A DNA stretch of 64,000 bases from Chitinophaga japonensis (lineage in GTDB: Bacteria > Bacteroidota > Bacteroidia > Chitinophagales > Chitinophagaceae). Positions 27,501 to 36,890 of this stretch are shown here, in pieces. Every line of letters begins with the position of its first letter. Within the stretch, counting starts at the first letter, position 1. A model generated the notes under the pieces. It ran no database searches. It saw only the letters and a list, made by a program, of their open reading frames with translations, and was not told the origin of the DNA. Both the position numbers and the translations under genes were made by a program. The stretch is from positions 300,247 through 364,246 of the forward strand of contig NZ_VLLG01000003.1 in NCBI RefSeq assembly GCF_007830125.1, read 5' to 3'.

Positions 27501-28271
27501 ATGAAGACAAAAGAAGAAATTGTAGCCAATTGGCTTCCCCGCTACACAGGAGAAAAGCTGGAAAATTTCGGCTCCCACATCCTCCTCACCAATTTCAGTA
27601 GTTATCTCAATGCGTTTGCCACCCTGCACAAAACAAAGGTGGTAGGCACCGCCCAGCCTATGCAATGCGCCACGGCAGATGACATTACGATCATCAACTT
27701 CGGCATGGGCAGTCCCAGCGCCGCTACCGTGATGGACCTGCTGAGCGCCATCTCCCCCAAGGCGGTGCTGTTCCTGGGCAAATGCGGTGGTCTGAAGAAA
27801 AAGAACAGCATCGGGGACCTGATCCTGCCCATTGCGGCCATCCGGGGAGAGGGTACCTCCAATGACTACTTTCCGCCAGAAGTGCCTGCCCTGCCGGCTT
27901 TTGCGCTGCAAAAGGCCATTTCCACCACCATCCGGGAATACGGCTGCGACTACTGGACCGGCACCTGCTACAGCACCAACCGCCGGGTGTGGGAGCATGA
28001 CCTGGAGTTTAAAAGGTACCTGCAGCGCATCCGCGCCATGGCGGTGGATATGGAAACGGCCACCATCTTTTCCGTAGGCTTCTATAACAAGATACCCACC
28101 GGGGCCCTGCTGCTGGTGAGCGATCAGCCCATGGTGCCGGAAGGAGTGAAAACGGCTGAAAGCGACAAGAAGGTAACCTCCGAGTTTGCAGACCGCCACC
28201 TGAAAATAGGCATAGACTCCCTGCAGAACCTGATCAACAGCCACCAAACTGTGAAGCACCTACGATTTTAG
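27501..28271 (+). CDS. amn: AMP nucleosidase
   Basis: Cleaves AMP to adenine and ribose 5-phosphate. 256 residues of the short Bacteroidota form with the nucleoside phosphorylase fold: INFGMGSPSAATVMDLL, LFLGKCGGLKK, GEGTSNDYFPPEVP, and the late MAVDMETATIFSVG with the conserved glutamate. E. coli Amn has an additional N-terminal domain that is absent here, which is usual for this clade. Its stop codon lies in an inverted repeat that ends just before the next start. Confidence 0.92.
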   Translation: MKTKEEIVANWLPRYTGEKLENFGSHILLTNFSSYLNAFATLHKTKVVGTAQPMQCATADDITIINFGMGSPSAATVMDLLSAISPKAVLFLGKCGGLKKKNSIGDLILPIAAIRGEGTSNDYFPPEVPALPAFALQKAISTTIREYGCDYWTGTCYSTNRRVWEHDLEFKRYLQRIRAMAVDMETATIFSVGFYNKIPTGALLLVSDQPMVPEGVKTAESDKKVTSEFADRHLKIGIDSLQNLINSHQTVKHLRF

Positions 28272-28309
28272 ATTTATGATTTTAGATCGTAGATTTATCT
28301 AAAATCGTA
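28261..28309. repeat. 13-bp inverted repeat overlapping the amn stop and abutting the next ATG
   Basis: TACGATTTTAGAT (28261-28273) and ATCTAAAATCGTA (28297-28309) are exact reverse complements. The left arm contains the amn stop (28269-28271). Within the element GATTTTAGAT occurs twice as a direct repeat. The ABC ATPase ATG starts one base after the right arm, so a hairpin could affect its translation. Confidence 0.75.
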
Positions 28310-28310
28310 T

Positions 28311-30065
28311 ATGCCGGACCCGCTAGTCTCTATCCAGGACCTGACCGTTACCTTCGCGGTAGAACAGGAAACCGTAAAGGCAGTGAACAATATCACGCTG
28401 GACATTCCCCGCGGAAAGATACTGGGCATAGTAGGAGAGTCCGGCTCCGGCAAGTCTGTAACAGCACTGTCCCTTATGCGCCTGGTGCAGGCGCCGGGCA
28501 GGATCGCGGCTGGCCGCATCCTGTACCAGTTGCCCCGGCAGGCCCCGGCAGACCTCCTGCAGTTATCCCCCGAAGAGATGCGTACCTGGCGTGGCAATGA
28601 AATAGCCATGATCTTCCAGGAGCCCATGACCTCCCTGAATCCTTTATATACCTGTGGCGCACAGGTAATGGAAGCCATCCGCCTGCACAAAAAAGTATCC
28701 GCTGCCGTAGCGCGGCAGCAGGTGGTGGAGCTGTTCCGCCAGGTAAAGCTGCCGGACCCGGAGCAGTTGCTTCGCCGGTACCCGCATGAGCTGTCCGGCG
28801 GGCAGAAGCAACGGGTGATGATCGCTATGGCCATTAGCTGCCAGCCCCGCCTGCTGATAGCGGACGAGCCTACTACGGCGCTGGATGTGACCGTACAAAA
28901 AGCCATCCTGGAACTGTTGAAGGAATTACAGCGGGAAACCGGCATGAGCGTGGTATTTATTACCCACGACCTGGGGGTGATTGCAGAAATAGCGGACCAG
29001 GTGGCGGTCATGTACAGGGGAAGCATTGTGGAGCAGGGACCGGTAGCGGAGCTGTTCCGCCAGCCGCAGCATCCTTATACCAGGGGGCTGCTGGCCTGCC
29101 GCCCGCCCCTGGACAAGCAACTGTACCGCCTGCCGGTAACCCCGGACTTTATGGAAACGGACGCTGCCGGCAATATCCGGGGAAAGCCCCATGCCGTGAA
29201 GGAGTTGGTGAACAGCCTGGTGATCCCGCCCGGACAGGCCGCCGCCAGGGAGCAGCAACTGGAGCAAAGTACGCCCCTGTTGGAAGTGGAGCAATTGCAA
29301 ACCTGGTTCCCGGCCAGCCGCAACCTGCTGGGCAGGGGGCGCGGATGGATAAAGGCGGTAGACGGCGTGAGCTTTACGGTGTGGCAGGGGGAGACTATGG
29401 GGCTGGTAGGGGAGTCTGGTTGTGGCAAGACTACCCTGGGCAGAACTTTATTACGGCTGGTAGAACCAACCGGCGGCCGTATTGTTTATAAGGGGAAAAC
29501 ATTGAATAGCCTGGCTGCCGCCGACCTGCGGGACCTACGTAAAGATATGCAGATCATTTTCCAGGACCCTTACTCCTCCCTGAACCCCCGGCTCACGGTA
29601 GGGCAGGCCATCATGGAGCCTATGCTGGTGCATGGCTTATACGGGCATGAGCGGGGCCGCCGGGAAAAAGCGCTGGAGCTGCTGGAAAAGGTGCACCTGC
29701 GCCCGGAGCATTTCTACCGGTACCCCCATGAATTTTCCGGCGGGCAGCGGCAGCGGATAGTTATTGCCCGGGCGCTGGCCGTGCATCCGTCCTTTATTAT
29801 CTGTGATGAGTCCGTAGCTGCGCTGGATGTAAGCATACAGGCACAGGTGCTGAACCTGCTGATACAGCTCCGGGAGGAATACGGGTTCACCTATATCTTT
29901 ATTTCACACGATCTTGCTGTGGTACGGTTTATGAGTGACCGTATGATGGTGATGAACAAGGGCCGGATAGTGGAAAACGGGCCGGCAGAACAGGTATATA
30001 ATCAGCCGGAAAGCGCTTACACCCGGAAGCTGATAGCAGCCATACCGAAAAATATATATTCATAA
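28311..30065 (+). CDS. Fused double ABC-transporter ATPase, oligopeptide/dipeptide type
   Basis: 584 residues carrying two complete nucleotide-binding domains like DppD and DppF joined end to end (GsiA layout). The first has Walker A GESGSGKS, signature LSGGQKQR and Walker B LLIADEPTTALD. The second has Walker A GESGCGKT, signature FSGGQRQR and a degenerate Walker B FIICDESVAALD. Each carries the oligopeptide-type C-terminal extension (QHPYTRGLLACRP in the first). It would energise uptake of peptides or similar solutes. No permease or binding protein is adjacent. Confidence 0.92.
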   Translation: MPDPLVSIQDLTVTFAVEQETVKAVNNITLDIPRGKILGIVGESGSGKSVTALSLMRLVQAPGRIAAGRILYQLPRQAPADLLQLSPEEMRTWRGNEIAMIFQEPMTSLNPLYTCGAQVMEAIRLHKKVSAAVARQQVVELFRQVKLPDPEQLLRRYPHELSGGQKQRVMIAMAISCQPRLLIADEPTTALDVTVQKAILELLKELQRETGMSVVFITHDLGVIAEIADQVAVMYRGSIVEQGPVAELFRQPQHPYTRGLLACRPPLDKQLYRLPVTPDFMETDAAGNIRGKPHAVKELVNSLVIPPGQAAAREQQLEQSTPLLEVEQLQTWFPASRNLLGRGRGWIKAVDGVSFTVWQGETMGLVGESGCGKTTLGRTLLRLVEPTGGRIVYKGKTLNSLAAADLRDLRKDMQIIFQDPYSSLNPRLTVGQAIMEPMLVHGLYGHERGRREKALELLEKVHLRPEHFYRYPHEFSGGQRQRIVIARALAVHPSFIICDESVAALDVSIQAQVLNLLIQLREEYGFTYIFISHDLAVVRFMSDRMMVMNKGRIVENGPAEQVYNQPESAYTRKLIAAIPKNIYS

Positions 30066-30095
30066 ATGATTGTATTGTAATGCAGAAAATGTTTT

Positions 30096-30127
30096 TTTGG
30101 TATACTAGCTGCTTATCAGTACCTTTG
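30096..30127 (+). promoter_or_regulatory. queA: Bacteroidota-type promoter upstream of queA
   Basis: TTTG at 30096-30099, a 20-base spacer, and TACCTTTG at 30120-30127. The queA ATG is 28 bases beyond. Confidence 0.65.
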
Positions 30128-30155
30128 CAACCTTTAAATTCATTCATACCGTAAT

Positions 30156-31205
30156 ATGAAATTATCGCAATTCAAGTTCGATCTTCCTTTAAATCTGATC
30201 GCGCAGCACCCTTCCAAGTCCAGAGATGAATCCCGTTTAATGGTCGTAAACCGTGCCACGGGAAAAATTGAGCACAAGCTTTTCCGGGACATTATCAGCT
30301 ACTTCAATGACAAGGACGTCATGGTGGTGAACAACACCAAGGTATTCCCTGCCAGGCTGTATGGACGTAAGGAAAAGACGGGCGCTAAAATCGAAGTGTT
30401 CCTGCTGCGTGAGCTGAACAAGCAGAACCGGCTGTGGGATGTGATCGTAGACCCTGCCCGTAAAATAAGGGTAGGCAATAAGCTGTATTTTGGGGATGAC
30501 GAATCGCTGGTAGCGGAGGTGATCGACAATACCACTTCCAGGGGCCGTACCATCCGCTTTTTGTTTGAGGGCAACGACGACGAGTTCAAGGCCGTGCTGG
30601 ACACCCTGGGAGAAACGCCCCTGCCTAAGTACATCAAGCGCAAGCCGGAAGACGAGGATAAAGAGCGTTACCAGACCGTATACGCCAAGTACGAAGGCGC
30701 AGTGGCCGCCCCTACGGCAGGCCTGCACTTCAGCCGGGAGCTGATCAAGCGCCTGGAAATAAAAGGGATCAAGTTTGCCGAGGTAACCCTCCACACCGGT
30801 TTGGGCACTTTCAGGCCCATTGAGGTGGAAGACCTCAGCAAGCATAAAATGGATGCCGAGTATTTCCACATCGACGAGTATGCCGTAAAGATCGTGAACA
30901 AGGCAAAGGACGAGAACCGCAAGATATGCGCCATCGGCACTACTACCGTAAGGGCCGTGGAATCGTCCGTTACCGCGCAGAACCATTTAAAGGCTGCGGA
31001 AGGATGGACCAATACCTTCATTCATCCGCCCTATGACTTTTCCATTCCCAATGCGCTGGTGACCAACTTTCACCTGCCCAAGACCAGCCTGCTGATCATG
31101 GTGTGCGCCTTTGCCGGATACGACCTGATCATGGAAGCTTACCAGCAGGCCATCAAGGAAAAATACCGTTTCTTCAGCTATGGCGATGCCATGCTGATCC
31201 TCTGA
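30156..31205 (+). CDS. queA: S-adenosylmethionine:tRNA ribosyltransferase-isomerase
   Basis: Transfers the ribosyl group of SAM to preQ1 in tRNA to form epoxyqueuosine. 349 residues, matching QueA length and motifs throughout: [60 protein letters not shown], and the C-terminal [19 protein letters not shown]. Followed by a strong terminator. Confidence 0.97.
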   Translation: MKLSQFKFDLPLNLIAQHPSKSRDESRLMVVNRATGKIEHKLFRDIISYFNDKDVMVVNNTKVFPARLYGRKEKTGAKIEVFLLRELNKQNRLWDVIVDPARKIRVGNKLYFGDDESLVAEVIDNTTSRGRTIRFLFEGNDDEFKAVLDTLGETPLPKYIKRKPEDEDKERYQTVYAKYEGAVAAPTAGLHFSRELIKRLEIKGIKFAEVTLHTGLGTFRPIEVEDLSKHKMDAEYFHIDEYAVKIVNKAKDENRKICAIGTTTVRAVESSVTAQNHLKAAEGWTNTFIHPPYDFSIPNALVTNFHLPKTSLLIMVCAFAGYDLIMEAYQQAIKEKYRFFSYGDAMLIL

Positions 31206-31226
31206 TCATATTGATTGTTTCAGGAT

Positions 31227-31262
31227 AAAAAGTCTTCCGGGCTCAGCCCGGAAGACTTTTTT
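31227..31262 (+). terminator. Strong intrinsic terminator after queA
   Basis: A 16-bp perfect stem, with arms AAAAAGTCTTCCGGGC (31227-31242) and its reverse complement (31246-31261), three-base loop TCA, and a T-run. The flanking A-run makes it usable on both strands. Confidence 0.92.
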
Positions 31263-31267
31263 AATGC

Positions 31268-31275
31268 TATATTTG
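31268..31275 (+). promoter_or_regulatory. ispD: Candidate -7 box for ispD
   Basis: TATATTTG matches TAnnTTTG, 13 bases before the ispD ATG and directly after the queA terminator. Confidence 0.45.
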
Positions 31276-31288
31276 GATTTTTCCCTTC

Positions 31289-31963
31289 ATGGAGCAGCGA
31301 AAGAAAATAGCCGTTATAGTAGCCGGCGGCGCCGGCACCCGCATGGGCAGCGCCACTCCCAAGCAATTCCTGGAGCTGGCCGGCCGCCCGGTATTGTACC
31401 ATACCATTGCCGCTTTTGTAAATGCCTATGCCGATATGCAGGTAGTGCTGGTAGTGCCCGAAGCCCATTTTGGCCCTGCGCGGCAGGTGCTGGAGGGCTT
31501 TGCCGCCCCGCCCCCCGTTACGCTGGTAAAAGGAGGGGAAACCCGCTTTCATTCTGTGAAGAACGGTTTGCAAACAGTGCAGGAAAAGGCTGTGGTGTTT
31601 GTGCACGATGGCGTGCGCCCCTTATTGTCGGCTGCATTGATACATAGCTGTTATGAACAGGCTTTGCTGCATGGCAATGCCATCCCGGTAACGGATGTGA
31701 AGGACAGCCTGCGGGAGGTGAACGGTACCGGCAATAAAGCCGTGAACAGGGAACAGTTCAGGATCATACAAACCCCGCAAACGTTTTTGTCGGAGCAGTT
31801 GCTGCCCGCCTTTGAGCTGCCATATGATCCTTTGTTTACAGATGAAGCTACCGTGGTGGAAAGGCTGGGGCACCGGATACACCTGGTGGCCGGCGAGGAA
31901 AGCAATATCAAGATCACCCGCCCGCTGGACCTGGTGATTGCGCAGGCATTGTTAAACGGTTAG
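31289..31963 (+). CDS. ispD: 2-C-methyl-D-erythritol 4-phosphate cytidylyltransferase
   Basis: Third step of the MEP isoprenoid pathway: MEP plus CTP gives CDP-ME. 224 residues. Nucleotide-binding motif VAGGAGTRMGSATPKQFLEL near the N-terminus, then FVHDGVRPLLS, PVTDVKDSLREV, QTPQTF, and the C-terminal ESNIKITRPLDLVIA. It overlaps the convergent oxidoreductase gene by 4 bases. Confidence 0.95.
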   Translation: MEQRKKIAVIVAGGAGTRMGSATPKQFLELAGRPVLYHTIAAFVNAYADMQVVLVVPEAHFGPARQVLEGFAAPPPVTLVKGGETRFHSVKNGLQTVQEKAVVFVHDGVRPLLSAALIHSCYEQALLHGNAIPVTDVKDSLREVNGTGNKAVNREQFRIIQTPQTFLSEQLLPAFELPYDPLFTDEATVVERLGHRIHLVAGEESNIKITRPLDLVIAQALLNG

Positions 31964-32943
31964 GAAACAGCGGGAGAAGACTGGTTTTTGCTGATCTTCT
32001 GCAGTATCTGGTGTGCTACATCCAGGGCCTGCAGGCCGTCAATCACGTTCACGGCTACCGGCTTATGCTGCAGGATGCTGTCGCGGAACAGCTCCAGCTC
32101 CATGCGGATGGCATTTACCTGCTTTACTTCCGGGTTGTCGATAGCGATGGTCTTTTTACCGGCATTGGTTTCAATATCCAGGGTAAACAGCCCTTCATCC
32201 GCCGGGGTTTTCAGCTTGATGATCTCCGTTTTCTTATCCAGGAAATCAATCCCTATATAAGCATCTTTCTGGAACAGGCGCATTTTGCGCATTTTCTTCA
32301 GCGATATGCGGCTGCTGGTAAGGTTGGCCACACAGCCGTTATGGAACTCTATACGCACGTTGGCAATGTCCGGCGTATCGCTCATCACCGCCACGCCGCT
32401 GGCGGAAATACGGCTGATGGTAGACTGCACGATGCTCAGCACAATGTCTATGTCGTGGATCATCAGGTCCAGTATCACGCTTACATCCGTGCCCCGGGGA
32501 TTAAACTCGGCCAGGCGGTGCACTTCTATGAACATGGGTTTGAGCGGGTAGCCTTTCAGCGCCAGGAATGCCGGGTTAAAGCGCTCCACATGCCCTACCT
32601 GGAATTTTACATTGGCCTCCTCCACCAGCTTTACCAGTGTTTTGGCTTCTTCCATGGTATTGGTCATGGGCTTTTCCACGAAAATATGCCGGCCGTTGCG
32701 CAGGGCTATCTCGCACAGCTTGAAATGCTGGGTGGTAGGAGCTACTATATTAATGGCGTCTGCCGCCAGTATCAGTTCTTCAGCAATAGTGAAACGCGGA
32801 ATCTGGTATTGCGCTGCCACGCTTGCCGCATTGGCGTTGCTGGGGTCATAGAACCCCACCACTTCTACATCCTTCATCGTCATCAACTGGGAAAGATGGA
32901 TCTTACCAAGATGTCCGACACCAAAAATTCCTATTTTCAGCAT
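31960..32943 (-). CDS. Gfo/Idh/MocA-family oxidoreductase
   Basis: 327 residues from the ATG at 32943 (MLKIGIFGVGHLGKIH). A TTG at 33006 is in frame, but the added residues are not family-like. N-terminal Rossmann domain with GVGHLGKIH (8-16) and the NAD-dependent hallmark VEKPMTNTMEEAK (EKP). C-terminal dimer domain with LMIHDIDIVLSIV (His-Asp pair). A sugar or sugar-nucleotide dehydrogenase is likely; the substrate cannot be told. Confidence 0.9.
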   Translation of the reverse strand: MLKIGIFGVGHLGKIHLSQLMTMKDVEVVGFYDPSNANAASVAAQYQIPRFTIAEELILAADAINIVAPTTQHFKLCEIALRNGRHIFVEKPMTNTMEEAKTLVKLVEEANVKFQVGHVERFNPAFLALKGYPLKPMFIEVHRLAEFNPRGTDVSVILDLMIHDIDIVLSIVQSTISRISASGVAVMSDTPDIANVRIEFHNGCVANLTSSRISLKKMRKMRLFQKDAYIGIDFLDKKTEIIKLKTPADEGLFTLDIETNAGKKTIAIDNPEVKQVNAIRMELELFRDSILQHKPVAVNVIDGLQALDVAHQILQKISKNQSSPAVS

Positions 32944-33031
32944 AGCAGATTTTAATAGAAACAAATGAATTGCGAATGTAAGGAAAATGCAATTCATTAT
33001 ATCCAAAAGTTTAGCTATGTGAAATGCGGGC

Positions 33032-33739
33032 CTATACCATGGTGCCTTCCTCTACCATACTGTAATAACCTGCTTCCGACACAATGATGTGATCTATCAC
33101 TTCGATATCGAACAATTGCCCTGCTGCTTTGAGCTTGCGGGTAAGCCCTATATCGGCCAGGCTGGGGGTGAGGCTGCCGGAAGGATGGTTGTGGCAGAGC
33201 AGCAGGCGGGATGCGCCGGTTTCCAGGGCTTCCCTGAAGATAAGCCTGGGGTCTGCAATGGTGCAGCTAATACCGCCGTTGCTGATGCAGCGGTAATGCA
33301 ACACGCGGCAGTTGTGATTCAGGTAAAGTACGTAAAAAGCTTCGTGATCGCTGTCGGCCAGTAGCGGTTTGAAGAAAAGCGCGGCCTCCTTGCCCCCGGT
33401 GATCACCTGCTTTTCCAGCATGGTGCCGGCCTGCTTACGCCGGGCCAGCTCCATGGCGGCAACAATGGTAACTGCTTTGGCATTGCCAACGCCCCGCAGT
33501 TTTTTGAGCTGCCGTACATTTAGCTTTCCCAGCTCGCCCAGGTTATAACGGGCGGTGTGCAGTATTTCTTTGGCAAGTGCAATGGCGGATTTCTGTTTAT
33601 GGCCGTTATTGAGCAGAATAGCCAACAGTTCTGCATCGCTGAGGGCGGCAGTACCTTTCCTGATCAGTTTTTCTCTTGGCTTATCATCCGGGGCCCAATC
33701 TTTTATGGGAACATGCAGCGGGGTTACTTTTGCATCCAT
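33032..33739 (-). CDS. radC: RadC-family JAB-domain protein
   Basis: 235 residues. N-terminal helix-hairpin-helix region (KKLRGVGNAKAVTIVAAMEL, about 85-105) followed by a JAB/MPN domain with the metal motif HNHPSGSLTPSLAD (about 180-193). RadC was named for DNA repair, but that role is disputed; the metalloprotease-like fold is what is visible. Divergent from prs. Confidence 0.93.
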   Translation of the reverse strand: MDAKVTPLHVPIKDWAPDDKPREKLIRKGTAALSDAELLAILLNNGHKQKSAIALAKEILHTARYNLGELGKLNVRQLKKLRGVGNAKAVTIVAAMELARRKQAGTMLEKQVITGGKEAALFFKPLLADSDHEAFYVLYLNHNCRVLHYRCISNGGISCTIADPRLIFREALETGASRLLLCHNHPSGSLTPSLADIGLTRKLKAAGQLFDIEVIDHIIVSEAGYYSMVEEGTMV

Positions 33740-33791
33740 ACCTTAAATTACATCCCTCCTCCTGGTTTTCCAAATATTTTATTCCACACTC

Positions 33792-33805
33792 CCCCCTTTA
33801 GGGGG
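33792..33805. repeat. Short GC palindrome in the radC-prs gap
   Basis: CCCCCTTTAGGGGG is a short perfect palindrome in the 200-base divergent region. Similar CCCCTTTAGGGG strings recur in intergenic DNA of Bacteroidota from memory; here only one copy is seen. Confidence 0.35.
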
Positions 33806-33911
33806 CGCTAAAGGTGCTGGTAATGCCGGTGTTACCTATGGCTAAAAGGGTGAAAGTGTGGCTCGTGGCTGCCGCCGTTAAAAAAAATAGGGCAGAACGG
33901 GCCAAATGTTA

Positions 33912-33919
33912 TAGTTTTG
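33912..33919 (+). promoter_or_regulatory. prs: Candidate -7 box for prs
   Basis: TAGTTTTG matches TAnnTTTG and lies 20 bases before the ATG at 33940, inside the apparent upstream open frame. This supports the shorter start. Confidence 0.5.
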
Positions 33920-33939
33920 CAACCTCTTTTTCCACAGTC

Positions 33940-34890
33940 ATGCAACCATCAGTAAAAATCTTTACAGGCAACAGCAACCCCGCACTGGCGGAGAAAATTG
34001 CCCGGCGTTATGGCAACGGCCTGGGTAAATTACAGATCCAAAAATTCAGTGATGGCGAATTTCAGCCCGTATACATGGAGAGTATACGGGGAGATTATGT
34101 ATTCCTGATCCAAAGCACCAACGCTCCTGCAGATAACCTGATGGAGCTGCTGCTGATGATCGATGCCGCCAAAAGGGCCTCCGCCGGGTATATTACGGCC
34201 GTGATCCCTTATTTCGGCTTCGCCCGGCAGGACAGGAAAGATAAGCCCCGCGTGGCCATCGCCTCCAAGCTGGTAGCCAACCTGCTGACCTCTGCAGGCG
34301 CTAACCGGGTGATTACCATGGATTTACATGCTCCGCAGATTCAGGGTTTCTTTGACATACCGGTGGATCACTTGGACAGCTCCGCAATTTTCATCCCGTA
34401 TATTGAGAATTTGAAGCTGGAAAACCTTACCTTTGCGTCCCCCGATGTGGGTAGCACCAACCGGGTAAGGGAAGTAGCGTCTTATTTCAACGCGGAAATG
34501 GTGATATGTGACAAGCACCGCAAGCGCGCCAATGAAATAGCGTCTATGGTGGTGATAGGGGATGTGGCAAATAAGGATATCGTACTGATAGACGACATCA
34601 TTGACACGGCAGGCACCCTTACCAAAGCGGCCAACCTGCTGAAGGAAAAGGGAGCCCGCAGCGTACGGGCGTTCTGTACGCACCCGGTATTGAGCGGAAA
34701 GGCTTACGAGAACATTGAAAATTCGGTGCTGGAAGAGTTGGTGGTATGTGATACCATGCCGCTGAAGCAGGAAGGCTCCAAGATCAAGGTGATCAGCGTA
34801 TCAGAGCTTTTTGCCGTGGCCATCCGCAACATGCACGAGAACAAGTCTATTACCAGCCTGTTTGTGCATAGCCACCGGAGAGGATTATAA
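33940..34890 (+). CDS. prs: Ribose-phosphate pyrophosphokinase
   Basis: Makes PRPP from ribose 5-phosphate and ATP. 316 residues from the ATG at 33940 (MQPSVKIFTGNSNPALAEKI); the frame is open from 33814 but that stretch has no homology. Motifs: KFSDGEFQPVYMESIRG, the ATP loop FGFARQDRKDKPR, DLHAPQIQGFFDIPVDHL, and the PRPP loop VLIDDIIDTAGTLTKAA. Followed 34 bases later by the L25 gene. Confidence 0.97.
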   Translation: MQPSVKIFTGNSNPALAEKIARRYGNGLGKLQIQKFSDGEFQPVYMESIRGDYVFLIQSTNAPADNLMELLLMIDAAKRASAGYITAVIPYFGFARQDRKDKPRVAIASKLVANLLTSAGANRVITMDLHAPQIQGFFDIPVDHLDSSAIFIPYIENLKLENLTFASPDVGSTNRVREVASYFNAEMVICDKHRKRANEIASMVVIGDVANKDIVLIDDIIDTAGTLTKAANLLKEKGARSVRAFCTHPVLSGKAYENIENSVLEELVVCDTMPLKQEGSKIKVISVSELFAVAIRNMHENKSITSLFVHSHRRGL

Positions 34891-34924
34891 GGATTTTATT
34901 CATATTCATAAACTGTTTAAGCAA

Positions 34925-35515
34925 ATGAAAACAATAACCATCGAAGGACAACTCAGGAGCGAGCTAGGCAAAAAAGCCACCCGCCAACTTCGTTCTGAGG
35001 ACCAAGTGCCTTGCGTTATTTATGGGGGTGCCGACACCGTTAGTTTTTCTGCTCCGGCAAAAGCTTTCAAGAACCTGGTATATACGCCGGACTTCCAGTT
35101 GGCCGAAATCACCGTCAACGGTAAAACCTACAAATGCATTCTGAAAGATATGCAGTTTGACGTAGTGACCGACCAGCTCACCCACATCGATTTCCTGGAA
35201 CTGGTAGAAAACAAGAAAGTGGTGGCCGATCTGCCGCTGAAAATGGTAGGTCAGTCTGTCGGTGTAAAAGCAGGCGGTAAGCTCGTAGTAAAAATGAAGT
35301 CCGTAAAGGTAAAGGCCCTGCCTAAAGACCTGCGCGAGAACATTGAAGTAGACATCGAGAACCTGGAGCTGAATGAGAACATCCGGGTAGAAGACATAAA
35401 AGCAGAGAACCTGGAAATACTGAACTCTCCGCGTATTCCCGTTGCATCTGTGGTAATGACCCGCCAGTTGCGCCAGGAAGAAGCAGCCAGCGAAAAAGAA
35501 GCGAAGAAGAAATAA
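34925..35515 (+). CDS. rplY: Ribosomal protein L25/general stress protein Ctc
   Basis: 5S-rRNA-binding protein of the large subunit. 196 residues from the ATG at 34925 (MKTITIEGQLRSELGKKATRQLR). It has the L25 beta-barrel (about 1-90) and the TL5/CTC C-terminal domain (about 95-185), ending in a Lys/Glu-rich tail (EEAASEKEAKKK). The prs-ctc-pth order continues with pth downstream and is a common bacterial arrangement. Confidence 0.95.
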   Translation: MKTITIEGQLRSELGKKATRQLRSEDQVPCVIYGGADTVSFSAPAKAFKNLVYTPDFQLAEITVNGKTYKCILKDMQFDVVTDQLTHIDFLELVENKKVVADLPLKMVGQSVGVKAGGKLVVKMKSVKVKALPKDLRENIEVDIENLELNENIRVEDIKAENLEILNSPRIPVASVVMTRQLRQEEAASEKEAKKK

Positions 35516-35536
35516 CATTCCTTTACGGATATTTTC

Positions 35537-35576
35537 ACAAAGGCCCTGGTCCCGTTTACGGACCGGGGCTTTTTGC
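35537..35576 (+). terminator. Terminator after rplY
   Basis: AAAGGCCCTGGTCC pairs with GGACCGGGGCTTT (one bulge), loop CGTTTAC, followed by T residues. Confidence 0.75.
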
Positions 35577-35605
35577 GTTTATACGGACAAGCAGATTTAA
35601 ATTTT

Positions 35606-35613
35606 TATTTTTG
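35606..35613 (+). promoter_or_regulatory. pth: Candidate -7 box for pth
   Basis: TATTTTTG matches TAnnTTTG, 21 bases before the pth ATG. The nearest upstream TTTG is about 30 bases away, longer than usual. Confidence 0.4.
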
Positions 35614-35634
35614 ACGGGTATTTAAGACATAAGG

Positions 35635-36216
35635 ATGAAGTACTTAATAGCCGGGCTGGGCAACATCGGCGAAGAATACAGGCACACCCGCCATAATATA
35701 GGCTTTGACGTAGCAGAGGCGTTTGTGGCCAAACATGGCGGCGTTTTCAGGAGCGACCGGCTGGCAGATGTGGCGGAGTGCCGCTGGAAAGGAAAGGTGT
35801 TTGTAGTGATCAAGCCCACCACTTATATGAACCTGAGTGGCAAAGCCGTCAAATACTGGATGGATAAGGAAAAGGTTCCCCTGGAGCAATTGCTGGTGAT
35901 CATGGATGAACTGGCTCTGCCCCTGAATGTGCTGCGCCTCCGTCCCGGTGGCAGCGATGCGGGCCACAACGGGCTTAAAAGCATACAGGAACTGCTGGGC
36001 ACCAACCAGTATCCGCGCTTGCGTTTCGGTATCGGCAATGATTTTCCCAAAGGGCGGCAGGTAGAATATGTGCTGGGCCGGTGGACGGAAAAGGAATGGC
36101 CGCTCGTGCAGCAGAAAATAGAAAAATCGGTGGAGATCATAGAAGCGGTTGCTTCCATTGGTATTGCCAGGACAATGAATAATTATAATAATTTGACTTT
36201 CCCTTCTGTCGAGTAA
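35635..36216 (+). CDS. pth: Peptidyl-tRNA hydrolase
   Basis: Releases peptides from prematurely dissociated peptidyl-tRNA. 193 residues with the family start AGLGNIGEEYRHTRHNIGFDVAE, including the catalytic His in TRHNIGF, the Asn of TYMNLSGKAV, and GSDAGHNGLKSI. A separate transcription unit from rplY judging by the terminator between. Confidence 0.97.
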   Translation: MKYLIAGLGNIGEEYRHTRHNIGFDVAEAFVAKHGGVFRSDRLADVAECRWKGKVFVVIKPTTYMNLSGKAVKYWMDKEKVPLEQLLVIMDELALPLNVLRLRPGGSDAGHNGLKSIQELLGTNQYPRLRFGIGNDFPKGRQVEYVLGRWTEKEWPLVQQKIEKSVEIIEAVASIGIARTMNNYNNLTFPSVE

Positions 36217-36221
36217 ATTTG
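36192..36221 (+). promoter_or_regulatory. Bacteroidota-type promoter upstream of the FAH-family gene
   Basis: TTTG at 36192-36195, an 18-base spacer and TAAATTTG at 36214-36221, straddling the end of pth. Start codon 49 bases downstream. Confidence 0.6.
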
Positions 36222-36270
36222 CGTAACAGAAACGGAGCCATTTTATTTAACCTTTTTAAATGAGCGCATT

Positions 36271-36882
36271 ATGAAAATTATTTGCGTGGGAAGAAACTAT
36301 GCCGATCATGCCAGGGAGCTGAATAATGAGTTGCCAACAGAGCCGGTATTATTTATGAAACCTAAGAACGCACTGCTACAGAATAATCACCCCTTCTACT
36401 ATCCTGATTTTACAGATAACCTGCACTATGAGTGTGAGCTGGTATTGCGTATATGCAAGAACGGTAAGCACATCCAGGAAAAGTTTGCAGACAAATATTA
36501 TGACGCCGTCTCCGTTGGCATTGACTTTACGGCCCGCGACCTGCAGGACAAACAGAAAAGCAAGGGCCTGCCCTGGGAAATAGCCAAATCATTCGATAAC
36601 TCTGCGGTAGTGGGCAAGTTCATGCCCATCGCCTCCCAACCGGATAAAAAGGACATTAACTTCTGCCTGTACAAGAACAAGGAAATTGTACAGCAGGGCA
36701 ATACCAGGGATCTGATCTTTTCCTTTGATTTCCTGGTATCTTACATTTCCCGGTTCTTTACCCTTAACATCGGTGACCTGGTTTTTACCGGCACCCCGGC
36801 CGGTGTGGGCCCGGTAGAGATCGGGGATTCGCTGGAGGCCTTTATAGAGAATGACAGCCTGCTGGAGTTTATGGTGAAGTAG
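36271..36882 (+). CDS. Fumarylacetoacetate hydrolase (FAH)-family protein
   Basis: 203 residues of the short FAHD1 type. MKIICVGRNYADHARELNN at the N-terminus, metal-binding glutamates in HYECELVLRI, an Asp in GIDFTARDLQ, and the C-terminal GDLVFTGTPAGVGPV. FAHD1-like enzymes hydrolyse acylpyruvates or decarboxylate oxaloacetate; the true substrate cannot be fixed from sequence alone. Confidence 0.9.
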   Translation: MKIICVGRNYADHARELNNELPTEPVLFMKPKNALLQNNHPFYYPDFTDNLHYECELVLRICKNGKHIQEKFADKYYDAVSVGIDFTARDLQDKQKSKGLPWEIAKSFDNSAVVGKFMPIASQPDKKDINFCLYKNKEIVQQGNTRDLIFSFDFLVSYISRFFTLNIGDLVFTGTPAGVGPVEIGDSLEAFIENDSLLEFMVK

Positions 36883-36890
36883 GAAAGGGC